A DNA stretch of 64,000 nucleotides from positions 1,240,001 through 1,304,000 of the forward strand of contig OZ246421.1 in assembly GCA_965231165.1 (NCBI GenBank). The letters are read 5' to 3'. Position numbers and translations under genes: made by a program. Origin of the DNA: Micavibrio_C sp965231165. Its GTDB lineage: Bacteria > Pseudomonadota > Alphaproteobacteria > Micavibrionales > Micavibrionaceae. Below the pieces are notes generated by a model, which ran no database searches, had not been told where the DNA came from, and saw nothing but the letters and a program-made list of their open reading frames with translations. Positions 17,014-25,899 of the stretch are shown here, piece by piece (positions within the stretch are counted from its first letter, which is position 1; every line of letters starts with the position of its first letter).

Positions 17014-18396
17014 ATGCGTTTAATGATCGTCGGACAGCTGGAAGGCTATATTAGTGCTGCGGGTAAGATCGCTCTGCAGCGCGGAGCCAAGGTCATGCAT
17101 TGCGAGGACATCGAACAGGCACTGGGCGCTTTGCGTAACGGCAAGGGCGCGGACGTTGCCATGGTCGATATCAAGCAAAAGATCGGTGTGTTCGTTGAAA
17201 CCCTGAAAAACGAACGCATTCACCTGCCCGTTGTCGCCTGCGGTGTGGGCACGGATGCCCGTTCCGCCGTAAAGGCCATTCAGGACGGTGCCAAGGAATA
17301 TGTGCCGCTGCCGCCCGATGCCGAACTGATCGCCGCCGTTCTGGCCGCTGTCACACAAGAAGACAACACGATGATCGCCAATGACGCGGTGATGCAGAGC
17401 GTCATTAGAATGGCCGACAAAATCGCGCCTTCGGAAGCCACCGTTTTAATTACGGGTGAGTCCGGCACCGGTAAAGAAGTGATGTCGCGCTACATTCACA
17501 ATCATTCCAAACGCAAGAATGGCAATTTCATTGCCATCAACTGCGCCGCTATTCCGGAGAATTTGCTTGAATCGGAATTGTTCGGCCATGAAAAAGGTTC
17601 ATTCACGGGGGCAACGTCACGCCGCCTTGGTAAATTCGAAGAGGCCAGCGGCGGCACATTGCTGCTTGATGAAGTATCCGAAATGGCCCCGCAATTACAG
17701 GCGAAGCTGCTGCGCGCCATTCAGGAGCGTGAGATTACCCGTATCGGCAGCAATGAAGCCGTGCGCGTCGATGTGCGGATCATCGCCACGTCGAACCGCA
17801 ATCTCGAAGAGAGCGTCAAGAAAGGCGAATTCCGCGAAGACCTTTATTTCCGCCTGAACGTCGTCAATCTCCGCCTGCCCTCTTTGCGCGAACGCCCGAA
17901 CGACCTCCCCCCGCTGGCGCAATTCTTTGCCGACAAATATGCCGACGCCAATGGCGTGGCCAAAAAAGTTTTATCGGCGGACAGTATCGCCAAACTGAAA
18001 TCATATGCGTGGCGCGGCAACATCCGCGAGCTTGAGAACACCATGCACCGCGCCATCCTGATGTCGATCGAAAATCAGATCGAGCCAGATGCGATCATCC
18101 TGCCCGAAGGCGGTACATGGAGCACTACCCCCGCGCCCACCGCCAACCGCATGCCTGATCCGGCAGGTGTTTCCAGCGCGGGCGGCGTCAAAAATCCCGG
18201 TGCCGTCGAGAACATGATTGGCCGCACCATCGCCGACGTCGAGCGCGATATGATTATCAGCACACTCGATCATTGCCTGGGAAACCGTACCCATGCCGCC
18301 AATATCCTCGGCATTTCCATCCGTACGCTGCGTAACAAGCTGAACCAGTATAAGGATGAAGGGGTGAATATCCCGGCGGCAGCCTCTGGCGAATAA
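17014..18396 (+). CDS. flbD: Sigma-54-dependent flagellar transcriptional activator (FlbD type)
   Basis: 460 aa from the ATG at 17014, which has AAAGGGG upstream; the longer frame from 16939 lacks one. Order: degenerate receiver (1-115; acidic pair replaced by GQ and the switch lysine absent, though an Asp remains in MVDIKQ), AAA+ domain with Walker A GESGTGKE (about 148), GSFTGA loop (about 195) that contacts sigma-54, Walker B LLLDEV (about 217), arginine-finger region FREDLYFRLNVV, and a Fis-type HTH (THAANILGISIRTLRNKL). FlbD switches flagellar classes on and off in alphaproteobacteria. A sigma-54 promoter at 9016 is a likely target. Confidence 0.92.
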   Translation: MRLMIVGQLEGYISAAGKIALQRGAKVMHCEDIEQALGALRNGKGADVAMVDIKQKIGVFVETLKNERIHLPVVACGVGTDARSAVKAIQDGAKEYVPLPPDAELIAAVLAAVTQEDNTMIANDAVMQSVIRMADKIAPSEATVLITGESGTGKEVMSRYIHNHSKRKNGNFIAINCAAIPENLLESELFGHEKGSFTGATSRRLGKFEEASGGTLLLDEVSEMAPQLQAKLLRAIQEREITRIGSNEAVRVDVRIIATSNRNLEESVKKGEFREDLYFRLNVVNLRLPSLRERPNDLPPLAQFFADKYADANGVAKKVLSADSIAKLKSYAWRGNIRELENTMHRAILMSIENQIEPDAIILPEGGTWSTTPAPTANRMPDPAGVSSAGGVKNPGAVENMIGRTIADVERDMIISTLDHCLGNRTHAANILGISIRTLRNKLNQYKDEGVNIPAAASGE

Positions 18397-18541
18397 ATTA
18401 TGTAAAGGCCATGTCTTTACGCCACCCCGCATTTTTACTGTTGAAATCCGGGGGATAACCCGACAATCTTGCCATAATTTCACCACATGCGTGGTAAAAG
18501 GTCTGACCTTCCGCGCACTTACATGAATTAGGAGACATACA

Positions 18542-18937
18542 ATGCGTAAGAATACACTTCTGCTGGCGGGCGTAGCCCTGCTTGCACTCGGCGCCTGCAA
18601 AAAAGAAGCCGCTCAAGATAACGCTGCTGCTGAAACACCGGCTGCTGCCGCTATGGAAGCCGCGGGCGAGTCCGCTGCACAAGCTGGCGAAGCTGCTGGC
18701 GAAGCCGTTGAACACGCTGGCGAAGCTGCCGGTCATGTAGGCGAAGCCGCTGTTGAAGCGACAAAAGACGCTGCGCAAGCCACTGGCGAAGCCGTCGAAG
18801 GCGCCGCTGAAGCTGTTGGCGAAGCTGCAAAAGACGCTGCCGATGCTGTGACAGCTCCGGCTGCAGAAACACCAGCTGTTGCGCCGACAGAAGCTGCTCC
18901 TGCGGAAACCGCACCCGCACCGGCTGAACAGCACTAA
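18542..18937 (+). CDS. Alanine-rich repeat lipoprotein
   Basis: 131 aa. Lipoprotein signal: MRKNTLLLAGVALLALGAC with lipobox LGAC and Cys19, followed by KK. Residues 35-105 are imperfect repeats rich in Ala, Gly and Glu (AGEAAGEAVEHAGEAAGHV, AVEATKDAAQATGEAVEGAA) that should form a long amphipathic helix similar in style to LEA or apolipoprotein-like repeats. The tail is Ala/Pro/Thr-rich. GGAG precedes the start. Function unknown; a helical envelope spacer is plausible. The next gene starts 7 bp later and is also a lipoprotein. Confidence 0.8.
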   Translation: MRKNTLLLAGVALLALGACKKEAAQDNAAAETPAAAAMEAAGESAAQAGEAAGEAVEHAGEAAGHVGEAAVEATKDAAQATGEAVEGAAEAVGEAAKDAADAVTAPAAETPAVAPTEAAPAETAPAPAEQH

Positions 18938-18943
18938 TCGCTG

Positions 18944-19678
18944 ATGCCTTCTGCCCGTGCCGAGTCATCGCGATATACCTGCATAAGCACATTTTCTTTC
19001 GTGCTGCTGGTTTTATCGCTGCTGGCGCTGACAGGATGCAAAAAAGATCATAAACAAACCGAAGCCGGGGATGGATCATCTCCGGCTTCGGTCGTTTCTG
19101 CGCCGATGGAAGTCGCAGAAATAGAGCCGCCCGAGATTACGCCGCAGGAAGAACTAGCCACTCTGCCCTCGGCAGAGACAAAGGGTCTGTCCGTGCACAC
19201 CATTCCCGCTGAATCGCCTATCGTCGCCATGCCGGAGATGAAAGCGGTTGCGGGTATGGATATGGCCATCCGCCTGTCCCCGCGCATGACAAAAACACCG
19301 GGCTGGACACAGCGTTTCCCGGAATTTTATAAACCCGTAAATGATTGCCTGATGCAGGTTGATGGCGGCGGCGCGTATGTGGCCGCTGTTAAAGAGGATG
19401 CAGCCTCTCAGCTGCTGGTCAGCATCGTCGGCCTTGATAATCACTGGTATGAATGCCGCATCGGCATGGCCGGGGGCAAACCCGTTTCCTTACGCGAAAC
19501 AGAAGAATCCGTTGCCGACAACGCCGCGTTCTATCCGCGCACCGCCGGAAGCCCGCGCACCAACAACCCCCAATGTTACGCGCTGGAATCAGTGGTCGCG
19601 CGCCCGGGCGGCCTGATCGGCTGGCTGGCCTTTCGCATACCGGATTGCGTGATTGGAAACAGCGTCACCGCGCCTTAA
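18944..19678 (+). CDS. Hypothetical lipoprotein
   Basis: 244 aa. Lipobox LTGC with Cys32 after a long hydrophobic signal (FSFVLLVLSLLALTGC). Residues 35-100 are acidic and Pro-rich; the C-terminal part (about 110-240) looks folded, with several Trp and Cys (WYECRIGM, NPQCYALE, WLAFRIPDC). There is no clear ribosome-binding site; the start lies 7 bp after the previous stop, so coupling is likely. Convergent with the OmpA-like gene, sharing 4 bp. No family recognised. Confidence 0.7.
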   Translation: MPSARAESSRYTCISTFSFVLLVLSLLALTGCKKDHKQTEAGDGSSPASVVSAPMEVAEIEPPEITPQEELATLPSAETKGLSVHTIPAESPIVAMPEMKAVAGMDMAIRLSPRMTKTPGWTQRFPEFYKPVNDCLMQVDGGGAYVAAVKEDAASQLLVSIVGLDNHWYECRIGMAGGKPVSLRETEESVADNAAFYPRTAGSPRTNNPQCYALESVVARPGGLIGWLAFRIPDCVIGNSVTAP

Positions 19679-20526
19679 GAAGATCCAGCCTGAATTTCCA
19701 TCTCTACTTCCAGCGGGCTGCCTGCGCGTTCGAACTGGATATGAACCAGATCGGGATCGACACCGTTCTGATAAAGCGCATTGCGCACGGCAATGATCCG
19801 GCGCACGGCATTGTTGCTGGTATCCTCAATTGTGGCTTTTGCTTTTGAATGGCCGACGAGCAGAATGACCGTGCCCTCCACCGCGAGCGCCTGTTCCGCC
19901 AGCGCCGCGATTTTGTCATGGGATTCCTGATTAAGCGTCATCACCTCGTCAGCGAAATAAATTGTCTGCGGCCCAGTATGTAATGTAGAGGACGCTGCCT
20001 TGGCCACTTCGCGCGTGAAATCGACATGGGTCATGGCCTCATGGAATGCCTCGCGACAACCGATATAGCTGCCTTCTTGTTTCTGGTATTGCTGATAGGC
20101 CAGCCAGCAATCGAATTTGACCTGCGCCATGGCCAGCATGCGCGCGTTTTCCGGCACATTCACCCGTGACAGCGCATCCACCAGCGTATGACGCGCCTCG
20201 ATCAGATCATGCGCGGCGAAAGCAGGCACCTTATAAGACTCGACCACTTCCGGTGGCACTGTTTCACCGGAAGCTGCTCGCTCAGCTTTGCCATAAAATA
20301 CAGGAGCACTCGACGCGCTTACGTCCTGTCCGGCAGAAAACTCGGCCAAGGCCTGATATTCGCTAGCAAGATCAGCCGTAAAGCTACTGTTCTGCGACAA
20401 GGGCGGCGGCGGTGTGGCCTGGTTGATGAAAGAGTATTCCTTGCAACCACCCAAAAGGATAGGCCCGCACAGGCAGGCCACCATTATCAGTCCGGATTTT
20501 GCGATACGTGCTGCTGCGGGGATCAT
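19675..20526 (-). CDS. OmpA-like lipoprotein
   Basis: 283 aa. Signal peptide with lipobox LGGC and Cys28. The C-terminal about 100 residues resemble an OmpA/MotB peptidoglycan-associating domain: TIYFADEVMTLNQESHDKIAALAEQAL, then VILLVGHSKAKAT and NAVRRIIAVRNALYQNGVDPDLV. The usual TDxxG-like loop is altered (VGHSKAKAT). A central region with two Cys (FDCWLAYQQYQ, GCREAFHEAM) is unassigned. AGGA is present upstream of the ATG. It lies between flbD and flhA but on the other strand. It probably anchors the outer membrane to the wall. Confidence 0.75.
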   Translation of the reverse strand: MIPAAARIAKSGLIMVACLCGPILLGGCKEYSFINQATPPPPLSQNSSFTADLASEYQALAEFSAGQDVSASSAPVFYGKAERAASGETVPPEVVESYKVPAFAAHDLIEARHTLVDALSRVNVPENARMLAMAQVKFDCWLAYQQYQKQEGSYIGCREAFHEAMTHVDFTREVAKAASSTLHTGPQTIYFADEVMTLNQESHDKIAALAEQALAVEGTVILLVGHSKAKATIEDTSNNAVRRIIAVRNALYQNGVDPDLVHIQFERAGSPLEVEMEIQAGSS

Positions 20527-20668
20527 AAGGAAATCCTAGAGCAATCCCCTGAAATGGCAAGCACCGCAATCGTTTGCATATCAAGCCATAAAACCTTAAA
20601 ATAAAAGGGCAGAATCCGTTGGTTCTGTAAACTCGTCTATGCGCCCTCTTTTCCCTGTTTTTTAAGCC

Positions 20669-22780
20669 ATGTCAGATACATCAGCCCCAAAACTGCCTTC
20701 GACAAACATGGCCAACGCCCGTGGCATGGTGAGGAATATTTTCCGTGGCGATATCGCGTTCGCTTTCGGTATCATCATCATCCTGATGTTTATGCTGATC
20801 CCGATGCCGACATGGCTGGTGGATGCGGGCCTGTCGGTTTCCATCACTTTCTCGATTTTGATTTTGATGACGGTGCTGTTCATCAAAGGGCCGCTTGAAT
20901 TTTCAACATTCCCGACGATCCTGCTGGTATCGACCGCGCTGCGTCTGGGTCTGAACATCGCCTCGACACGACTGATCCTTGAGAACGGCCACACCGGTAC
21001 CGATGCCGCCGGACACGTCATCGAAGCGTTTGGCAGCTTTATGATCCGCGATAACTACATCATCGGCGGTATCGTTTTTGCCATTCTGGTGATCGTCAAT
21101 TTCGTCGTTATTACCAAGGGTTCCGGCCGTATCGCTGAAGTGGCTGCCCGTTTCACTCTGGACGCCATGCCCGGCAAGCAAATGGCGATTGACGCCGATC
21201 TATCTGCCGGATTGATCGATGAAAATCAGGCCAAGGAGCGCCGTTCCAAACTGGAACAGGAAAGCAGTTTCTTCGGGGCGATGGACGGTGCGGCAAAATT
21301 CGTACGCGGCGATGCCATCGCCGGATTGTTGATCGTATTCATCAACGTTGTCGCCGGTATCGTAATCGGCGCTGTGATGCATGATTTGACGCTGGCTGAA
21401 TCAGCGGCGAACTACACGACGCTGACCATCGGCGATGGTCTGGTCACGCAGATACCGGCGCTGATCATCTCGGTCGGCGCAGGCCTGCTGGTTTCCAAGG
21501 CGGGCGTCGAAGGTCGCGCGGAAACCGTTGTCTTCGAACAATTCGGCCGTTACCCCAAAGCCATGTATATGAGTTCGGTCGCAATGTTCGCCATCGGCCT
21601 GCTGCCCGTTATTCCGGCGGCACCGTTCTTCCTGTTGGGCAGTATCACCGCCGGCACGGCCTGGATGATTTCAAAAAACCAGAAAGTCATCGCCGACAAA
21701 ATCATCGAAACCGATAAGAAGGCCACAAAGGCCGCTGCCGTGGCGGAAGAACCGATTTCCAAGGCGCTGGCCATGGACACGATCCGTCTGGAACTGGGTT
21801 ATGGTTTGCTGCCGCTGGTGCAGGGTGAAGGCAGCAATAAACTCACCGACCAGATCAAGGGGCTGCGCCGTCAACTGGCGGAAGACATGGGCTATATCCT
21901 GCCTGCCGTGCGCATTCAGGACAATTTGCAACTGCCTGCGAATACCTATGTCGTACGCATCAAGGAAATCGAGGCCGGTCGCGGCGATGTACGCCCGGCC
22001 ATGATGATGTGCATGGACCCGAACGGCGACCCGATTACCCTGCCCGGCGAAAATACTGTCGAGCCGACCTTTGGCCTGCCCGCGATGTGGATCGACGAGC
22101 AATACCGCGAAGAGGCGCATTTCCGCGGTTATACAGTCGTCGATGCACCGACTGTCATTACCACGCATATCACCGAGATCATCAAAGACAACATGTCCGA
22201 CCTGCTCTCCTACACCGAAACACAGCGCCTGCTCGATGAATTGCCGCTTGATTACCAAAAGCTGGTGGCCGATGTCATCCCGTCGAAAATGTCGGTCACG
22301 GGGCTGCAGCGCATCCTGCAAAATCTGGTATCCGAGCGTGTATCGATCCGCGACATGCCGGCGATCCTCGAAGGCGTATCGGAAGCCATCGCCTATACTA
22401 AGAACCCGCTTTACGTCACCGAGCATGTCCGTTCGCGCATCGCCCGCCAGTTGTGCGAAGCCAATCTCGGCCCCGGCGGATTCGTGCCGCTGGCGACACT
22501 GTCGCCCGACTGGGAACAGGCCTTTGCCGACGCGCTGGTCGGCGACGGCGAAGACAAGCAACTGGCGATGGCACCCAGCCAGTTACAGGGCTTTATCTCC
22601 GCCGTGCGCGAAGCCTTCGACAAATTCGGCCAGATGGGTGAAACGCCTGTCATGCTGACGTCACCCGGCATCCGTCCTTATGTGCGTTCGGTGGTGGAGC
22701 GGTTCCGTCCGCAGACCGTCGTGATGTCACAGAACGAGATTCATCCCAAGGCCAAGATCAGAACACTGGGGCAAATATAA
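20669..22780 (+). CDS. flhA: Flagellar export gate protein FlhA
   Basis: 703 aa, the largest subunit of the flagellar type III export gate. The N-terminal half has about eight membrane helices and the FHIPEP-family signature (RLGLNIASTRLILENGHTG) plus the cytoplasmic loop motif DAMPGKQMAIDADLSAGLI. The C-terminal half is the cytoplasmic substrate-docking ring (LELGYGLLPLV, QRILQNLVSERVSIRDMP, RIARQLC). Length is normal. It heads the flhA-DUF3137-flhF-flhG stretch. Confidence 0.97.
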   Translation: MSDTSAPKLPSTNMANARGMVRNIFRGDIAFAFGIIIILMFMLIPMPTWLVDAGLSVSITFSILILMTVLFIKGPLEFSTFPTILLVSTALRLGLNIASTRLILENGHTGTDAAGHVIEAFGSFMIRDNYIIGGIVFAILVIVNFVVITKGSGRIAEVAARFTLDAMPGKQMAIDADLSAGLIDENQAKERRSKLEQESSFFGAMDGAAKFVRGDAIAGLLIVFINVVAGIVIGAVMHDLTLAESAANYTTLTIGDGLVTQIPALIISVGAGLLVSKAGVEGRAETVVFEQFGRYPKAMYMSSVAMFAIGLLPVIPAAPFFLLGSITAGTAWMISKNQKVIADKIIETDKKATKAAAVAEEPISKALAMDTIRLELGYGLLPLVQGEGSNKLTDQIKGLRRQLAEDMGYILPAVRIQDNLQLPANTYVVRIKEIEAGRGDVRPAMMMCMDPNGDPITLPGENTVEPTFGLPAMWIDEQYREEAHFRGYTVVDAPTVITTHITEIIKDNMSDLLSYTETQRLLDELPLDYQKLVADVIPSKMSVTGLQRILQNLVSERVSIRDMPAILEGVSEAIAYTKNPLYVTEHVRSRIARQLCEANLGPGGFVPLATLSPDWEQAFADALVGDGEDKQLAMAPSQLQGFISAVREAFDKFGQMGETPVMLTSPGIRPYVRSVVERFRPQTVVMSQNEIHPKAKIRTLGQI

Positions 22781-22822
22781 TTGACACAGGGCACACCGCC
22801 TAAAATCATTCAGGAAATCCTG

Positions 22823-23680
22823 ATGGACATGCAACGCCTGGCCCCGGCGCTGGAGCGGCAGCGGCGGCGCTATAATGTCGGCATATTTTTTGGCGTACTG
22901 CTGATCGTGGTCGTGCTCTATACCCTGTTGCAAATCGTCAACGGCAATGCCAGCACGGGCAGTCAGGTTGCCATTATCTGCATCGCCTTCCTGCCCAGCT
23001 ATTTACTCTACCGAGTCACCAACAATGTCTATGGCAAGGCCGTGCACAAGGCCTTTGTCGATGCCATCTGCGCCCGGGGCGCCCTGACCTATTCCGATCT
23101 CGGTTTCTTCGAAGCCCGCGAGGTCGATGGTCACCGCATCCTGCCTGAAAGCGGAAAAAGCTATTCCGGTGAGGGGATTAAGGGTGTCTATCGCAATGTC
23201 ACATTCACATTGCAGGAAATCATGTTGAAAAATAAATCCGGGACGGCTTTCTGGGGCGTGGTCGCGCGGATTTACCTGAACCATGCATTCGAGGGTCACA
23301 CGGTCGTACTGCCGAAACGCTCCCTGATGGGTGCCGGGCGCTTACGCTTCCCGCACTGGTTTAAAATAGCCCTGCCGCGAAAATATGACGGCACTTATGA
23401 GGGGCTGGCCACCGATAATGTCGAAGCCCGCGCCATCGTGCCGCCGCAGTTCCTTGAGCGCCTGATGGATGCCGGGCAGTTGCCGCGCGCCAAATGGATG
23501 TCTTTAAGCTTCCATAACCGGGAGGTACTGCTCGCCTATCCGCGCTTCCAGCCCTTGTTCGTCGTCCCGCCGCTATGGCAGCCCGTCTCCGCCGACGCGA
23601 TGCAACGCTGCGTCTGGGAAGTCGAGTCGATCTTTCAGGTCATCGATGTTATCAAGATGAACGGCCAGATCCGGACTTGA
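22823..23680 (+). CDS. DUF3137-type membrane protein
   Basis: 285 aa from the ATG with AGGA upstream; a TTG at 22781 directly after flhA would add 14 residues. Two adjacent membrane helices (GIFFGVLLIVVVLYTLLQIV and VAIICIAFLPSYLLYRV) are followed by a soluble domain with YSGEGIKGVYRNVTFTLQEI and FWGVVARIYLNHAFEGHTVV, the layout of DUF3137 proteins. Function unknown. Placed between flhA and flhF, in the same orientation, so probably cotranscribed. Confidence 0.7.
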   Translation: MDMQRLAPALERQRRRYNVGIFFGVLLIVVVLYTLLQIVNGNASTGSQVAIICIAFLPSYLLYRVTNNVYGKAVHKAFVDAICARGALTYSDLGFFEAREVDGHRILPESGKSYSGEGIKGVYRNVTFTLQEIMLKNKSGTAFWGVVARIYLNHAFEGHTVVLPKRSLMGAGRLRFPHWFKIALPRKYDGTYEGLATDNVEARAIVPPQFLERLMDAGQLPRAKWMSLSFHNREVLLAYPRFQPLFVVPPLWQPVSADAMQRCVWEVESIFQVIDVIKMNGQIRT

Positions 23681-23717
23681 TAACCTTAATATCAGGGACA
23701 TTTCCCTCAAATCCTTT

Positions 23718-23734
23718 CAATTCCTCGGGAATTG
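23718..23734. promoter_or_regulatory. Inverted repeat upstream of flhF
   Basis: CAATTCC-TCG-GGAATTG, 7-bp arms. A TATAAT hexamer sits at 23774-23779 without a good -35. The repeat may be an operator or a weak terminator for the preceding gene. Confidence 0.3.
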
Positions 23735-23825
23735 TTTAACTTTTGACTCTAGAATAGAGATTCCAGAAGACATATAATAACGAGGAGTAGATTCGGCATT
23801 CTCCCGATTCTTCAAAAGTTCTGCC

Positions 23826-24995
23826 ATGCGGCTAAAATCTTTTTATGCAAAAACAATGACCGAGGCGATGCATATGGTGCGCCAGACACTCGGAGACGAC
23901 GCTGTGATCGTTGCGACCCGTGAGGAACGTGACGGCAAAGGTGTGCGCGTGACCGCTGCCATCGAGCAGCCCGACAATGCCGATTACGGTGATTTCGAGC
24001 GTGAGTTCGAACGCGATTTCCGTGAATTGATGGGTGCCGCACCCCGCCGTGCCGCGGCTTCATCATCGGCGCGTTCTTCTGCGTCAACGAACCGCGGCGA
24101 AGTGAATTTTGAAATTGAAACCGTACGCGAACCGCAAACATCGTCGCGCGACTGGCTGCAATATGACAGCGAGGACGAAGAAGGCGCGGTGATTGAGCAA
24201 CTGACCGATGTCATGCTGCGCCATGGTGTGCCGGACGAGATTACCGACCAGATTATTTCCTGCGCCACCGTGATCGGCGCGGACGATGCGGAAACGGCGC
24301 TGACGACGGCGCTGGAACATCTTTATTCTTTCAGGCCGTTGCCGCAAAAATCATCGGCCACCGCGCTGATGCTGGTCGGCCCGCCGGGTGCGGGTAAAAC
24401 GCTGGCCGTGGCCAAAATGGCCGCCCGCAGCGTAATGAGCGGTCAGCGTGTTGCCGTCATAACCACCGACGTCATTCGTGCCGGCGGCGTGGAACAGCTT
24501 TCCGCCTTTACAAAAATTCTGCGTATCGATCTGCAGAAGGCGTCCTCGCCGCAATCGCTGCGGATGGCGCTTGAAGCGGCCCGTACCGCCGATCAGGTGT
24601 TTATTGATACAGCCGGATATAATCCGTTTGCGCCCGACGAAATGCGCGACCTTGCCCGCCTGACGACGGCCGGGGACATCGAACCCGTGATGGTTCTGCC
24701 TGCGGGCGTGGATGCTGATGAATCCGGCGAGATGGGCCGCGTCTATGCGACACTTGGTGTGCGTTCGATGCTGCCGACGCGTCTTGATATCGCCCGCCGC
24801 CTTGGCGGCTTGCTCGGGGCCGCCCATCATGGCGGACTGATATTCTCCGATGCCAGCAATACACCGAAAGTCGCGGAAGGGCTGATCGGCCTGTCGCCGC
24901 GACGCCTTGCCCATCTTCTTATGCCGGAGCTGGCGCGTAAAGATTCTGCGTCCGCTTCGCCGCAACAGACACAACGCCATAAACAGAACGCCTAA
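23826..24995 (+). CDS. flhF: Flagellar biosynthesis GTPase FlhF
   Basis: 389 aa SRP-type GTPase that sets the site and number of flagella. Seen: N-terminal FlhF B-domain start MRLKSFYAKTMTEAMHMVRQTLGDDAVI, an Arg/Ser-rich linker, and an NG domain with P-loop GPPGAGKT (about 185), ITTDVIRAGGVEQL, and DTAGYNP. In place of the usual DTYRxGAxEQL and TKLDE motifs it has DVIRAGGVEQL and LPTRLD, modest departures common in alphaproteobacterial members. Followed by flhG 23 bp later. Confidence 0.92.
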   Translation: MRLKSFYAKTMTEAMHMVRQTLGDDAVIVATREERDGKGVRVTAAIEQPDNADYGDFEREFERDFRELMGAAPRRAAASSSARSSASTNRGEVNFEIETVREPQTSSRDWLQYDSEDEEGAVIEQLTDVMLRHGVPDEITDQIISCATVIGADDAETALTTALEHLYSFRPLPQKSSATALMLVGPPGAGKTLAVAKMAARSVMSGQRVAVITTDVIRAGGVEQLSAFTKILRIDLQKASSPQSLRMALEAARTADQVFIDTAGYNPFAPDEMRDLARLTTAGDIEPVMVLPAGVDADESGEMGRVYATLGVRSMLPTRLDIARRLGGLLGAAHHGGLIFSDASNTPKVAEGLIGLSPRRLAHLLMPELARKDSASASPQQTQRHKQNA

Positions 24996-25018
24996 ATATT
25001 TCAGTCAGGATGACCGCT

Positions 25019-25858
25019 ATGAACGATTTTGCCACCACACAGCTTCCCCCCGCCGACGTCCCCGCGACGCCGACTTTCCGCCGTGGCAAAAACATTATCG
25101 CTGTTGCCAGCGGCAAGGGCGGTGTCGGCAAGACATGGTTCTCGGTAACGCTTTCTCACGCGCTGGCCAAAGAAGGTAAGCGGGTACTGCTGTTTGATGG
25201 CGACCTAGGCCTGGCCAACGTCGATGTGCAACTGGGCCTGATGCCCAAGCGCGACCTGAACGATGTGATTCGCGGACGCCTGAGCCTTGATAAAGTGATA
25301 CAGCCGTTTGAAGAAGGCGGCTTTGATATCGTCGCCGGGCGTTCAGGCCAAGCGTCCCTCTCCTCCCTGCCCAGCCAGCGCCTGATGCATTTGCGCGACC
25401 AGTTGCTGGAAGTGGCCGATAAATATGATGTTGTCGTCGTTGATCTGGGTGCCGGTGTTGACCGCACCGTGCGCATGATGTCCGCCACCGCGACCCGCAC
25501 CTTGCTGATCACCACCGATGAACCGACATCTCTTACCGATGCTTATGCCTTTATCAAACTGGGTAACGCCGTCGGTATGTCCAAACATATCAGCATCGTA
25601 TCCAATATGGCGGTGAGTGCGCTTGAAGGCGAGAAAACCTACCGGACGTTGCTGAAGGCCTGTGAAAACTTCCTGCGCCTGTCGCCGCCGCTGGCGGGGA
25701 TCATCCGTCAGGACCCGCGGGTGAAGGATTCCATCCGTCACCAGACGCCGATCCTCGTGCGTTCCCCCAACACCGATGCCGCCGAAGATGTGACCAGAAT
25801 TGCCCGCACGGTCATGCACCAGTTACTGGAAAATCAGCGCGCTACAGCAAGTATTTAG
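25019..25858 (+). CDS. flhG: Flagellar number regulator FlhG (MinD-like ATPase)
   Basis: 279 aa ParA/MinD ATPase, partner of FlhF. The deviant Walker A is KGGVGKT (about 33-39), preceded by IIAVASG; switch motifs VLLFDGDLGLANVDVQLGL and VVVDLGAGVDRTVRMM are present; the C-terminus lacks a long MinD-type helix. The ATG at 25019 is chosen because AGGA lies 8 nt upstream; the ATG at 25010 has no usable site. The gene arrangement flhA-flhF-flhG is canonical. Confidence 0.92.
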   Translation: MNDFATTQLPPADVPATPTFRRGKNIIAVASGKGGVGKTWFSVTLSHALAKEGKRVLLFDGDLGLANVDVQLGLMPKRDLNDVIRGRLSLDKVIQPFEEGGFDIVAGRSGQASLSSLPSQRLMHLRDQLLEVADKYDVVVVDLGAGVDRTVRMMSATATRTLLITTDEPTSLTDAYAFIKLGNAVGMSKHISIVSNMAVSALEGEKTYRTLLKACENFLRLSPPLAGIIRQDPRVKDSIRHQTPILVRSPNTDAAEDVTRIARTVMHQLLENQRATASI

Positions 25859-25864
25859 CCCCTT

Positions 25865-25893
25865 TTTCAGGGTTAACCTTTTTCTGCTATCCT
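25865..25893 (+). promoter_or_regulatory. Candidate promoter of the FliK-like gene, -10 six nt before the ATG
   Basis: TTTCAG (25865-25870), 17-nt spacer, TATCCT (25888-25893), then ATATGA and the ATG at 25900. No Shine-Dalgarno is present. The geometry predicts a leaderless mRNA. Confidence 0.35.
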
Positions 25894-25899
25894 ATATGA

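Noticed and set aside
19675..20526. OmpA-like lipoprotein as the missing MotB
   Set aside because: It has a lipobox instead of a single membrane helix and plug, and lies on the opposite strand away from motA.
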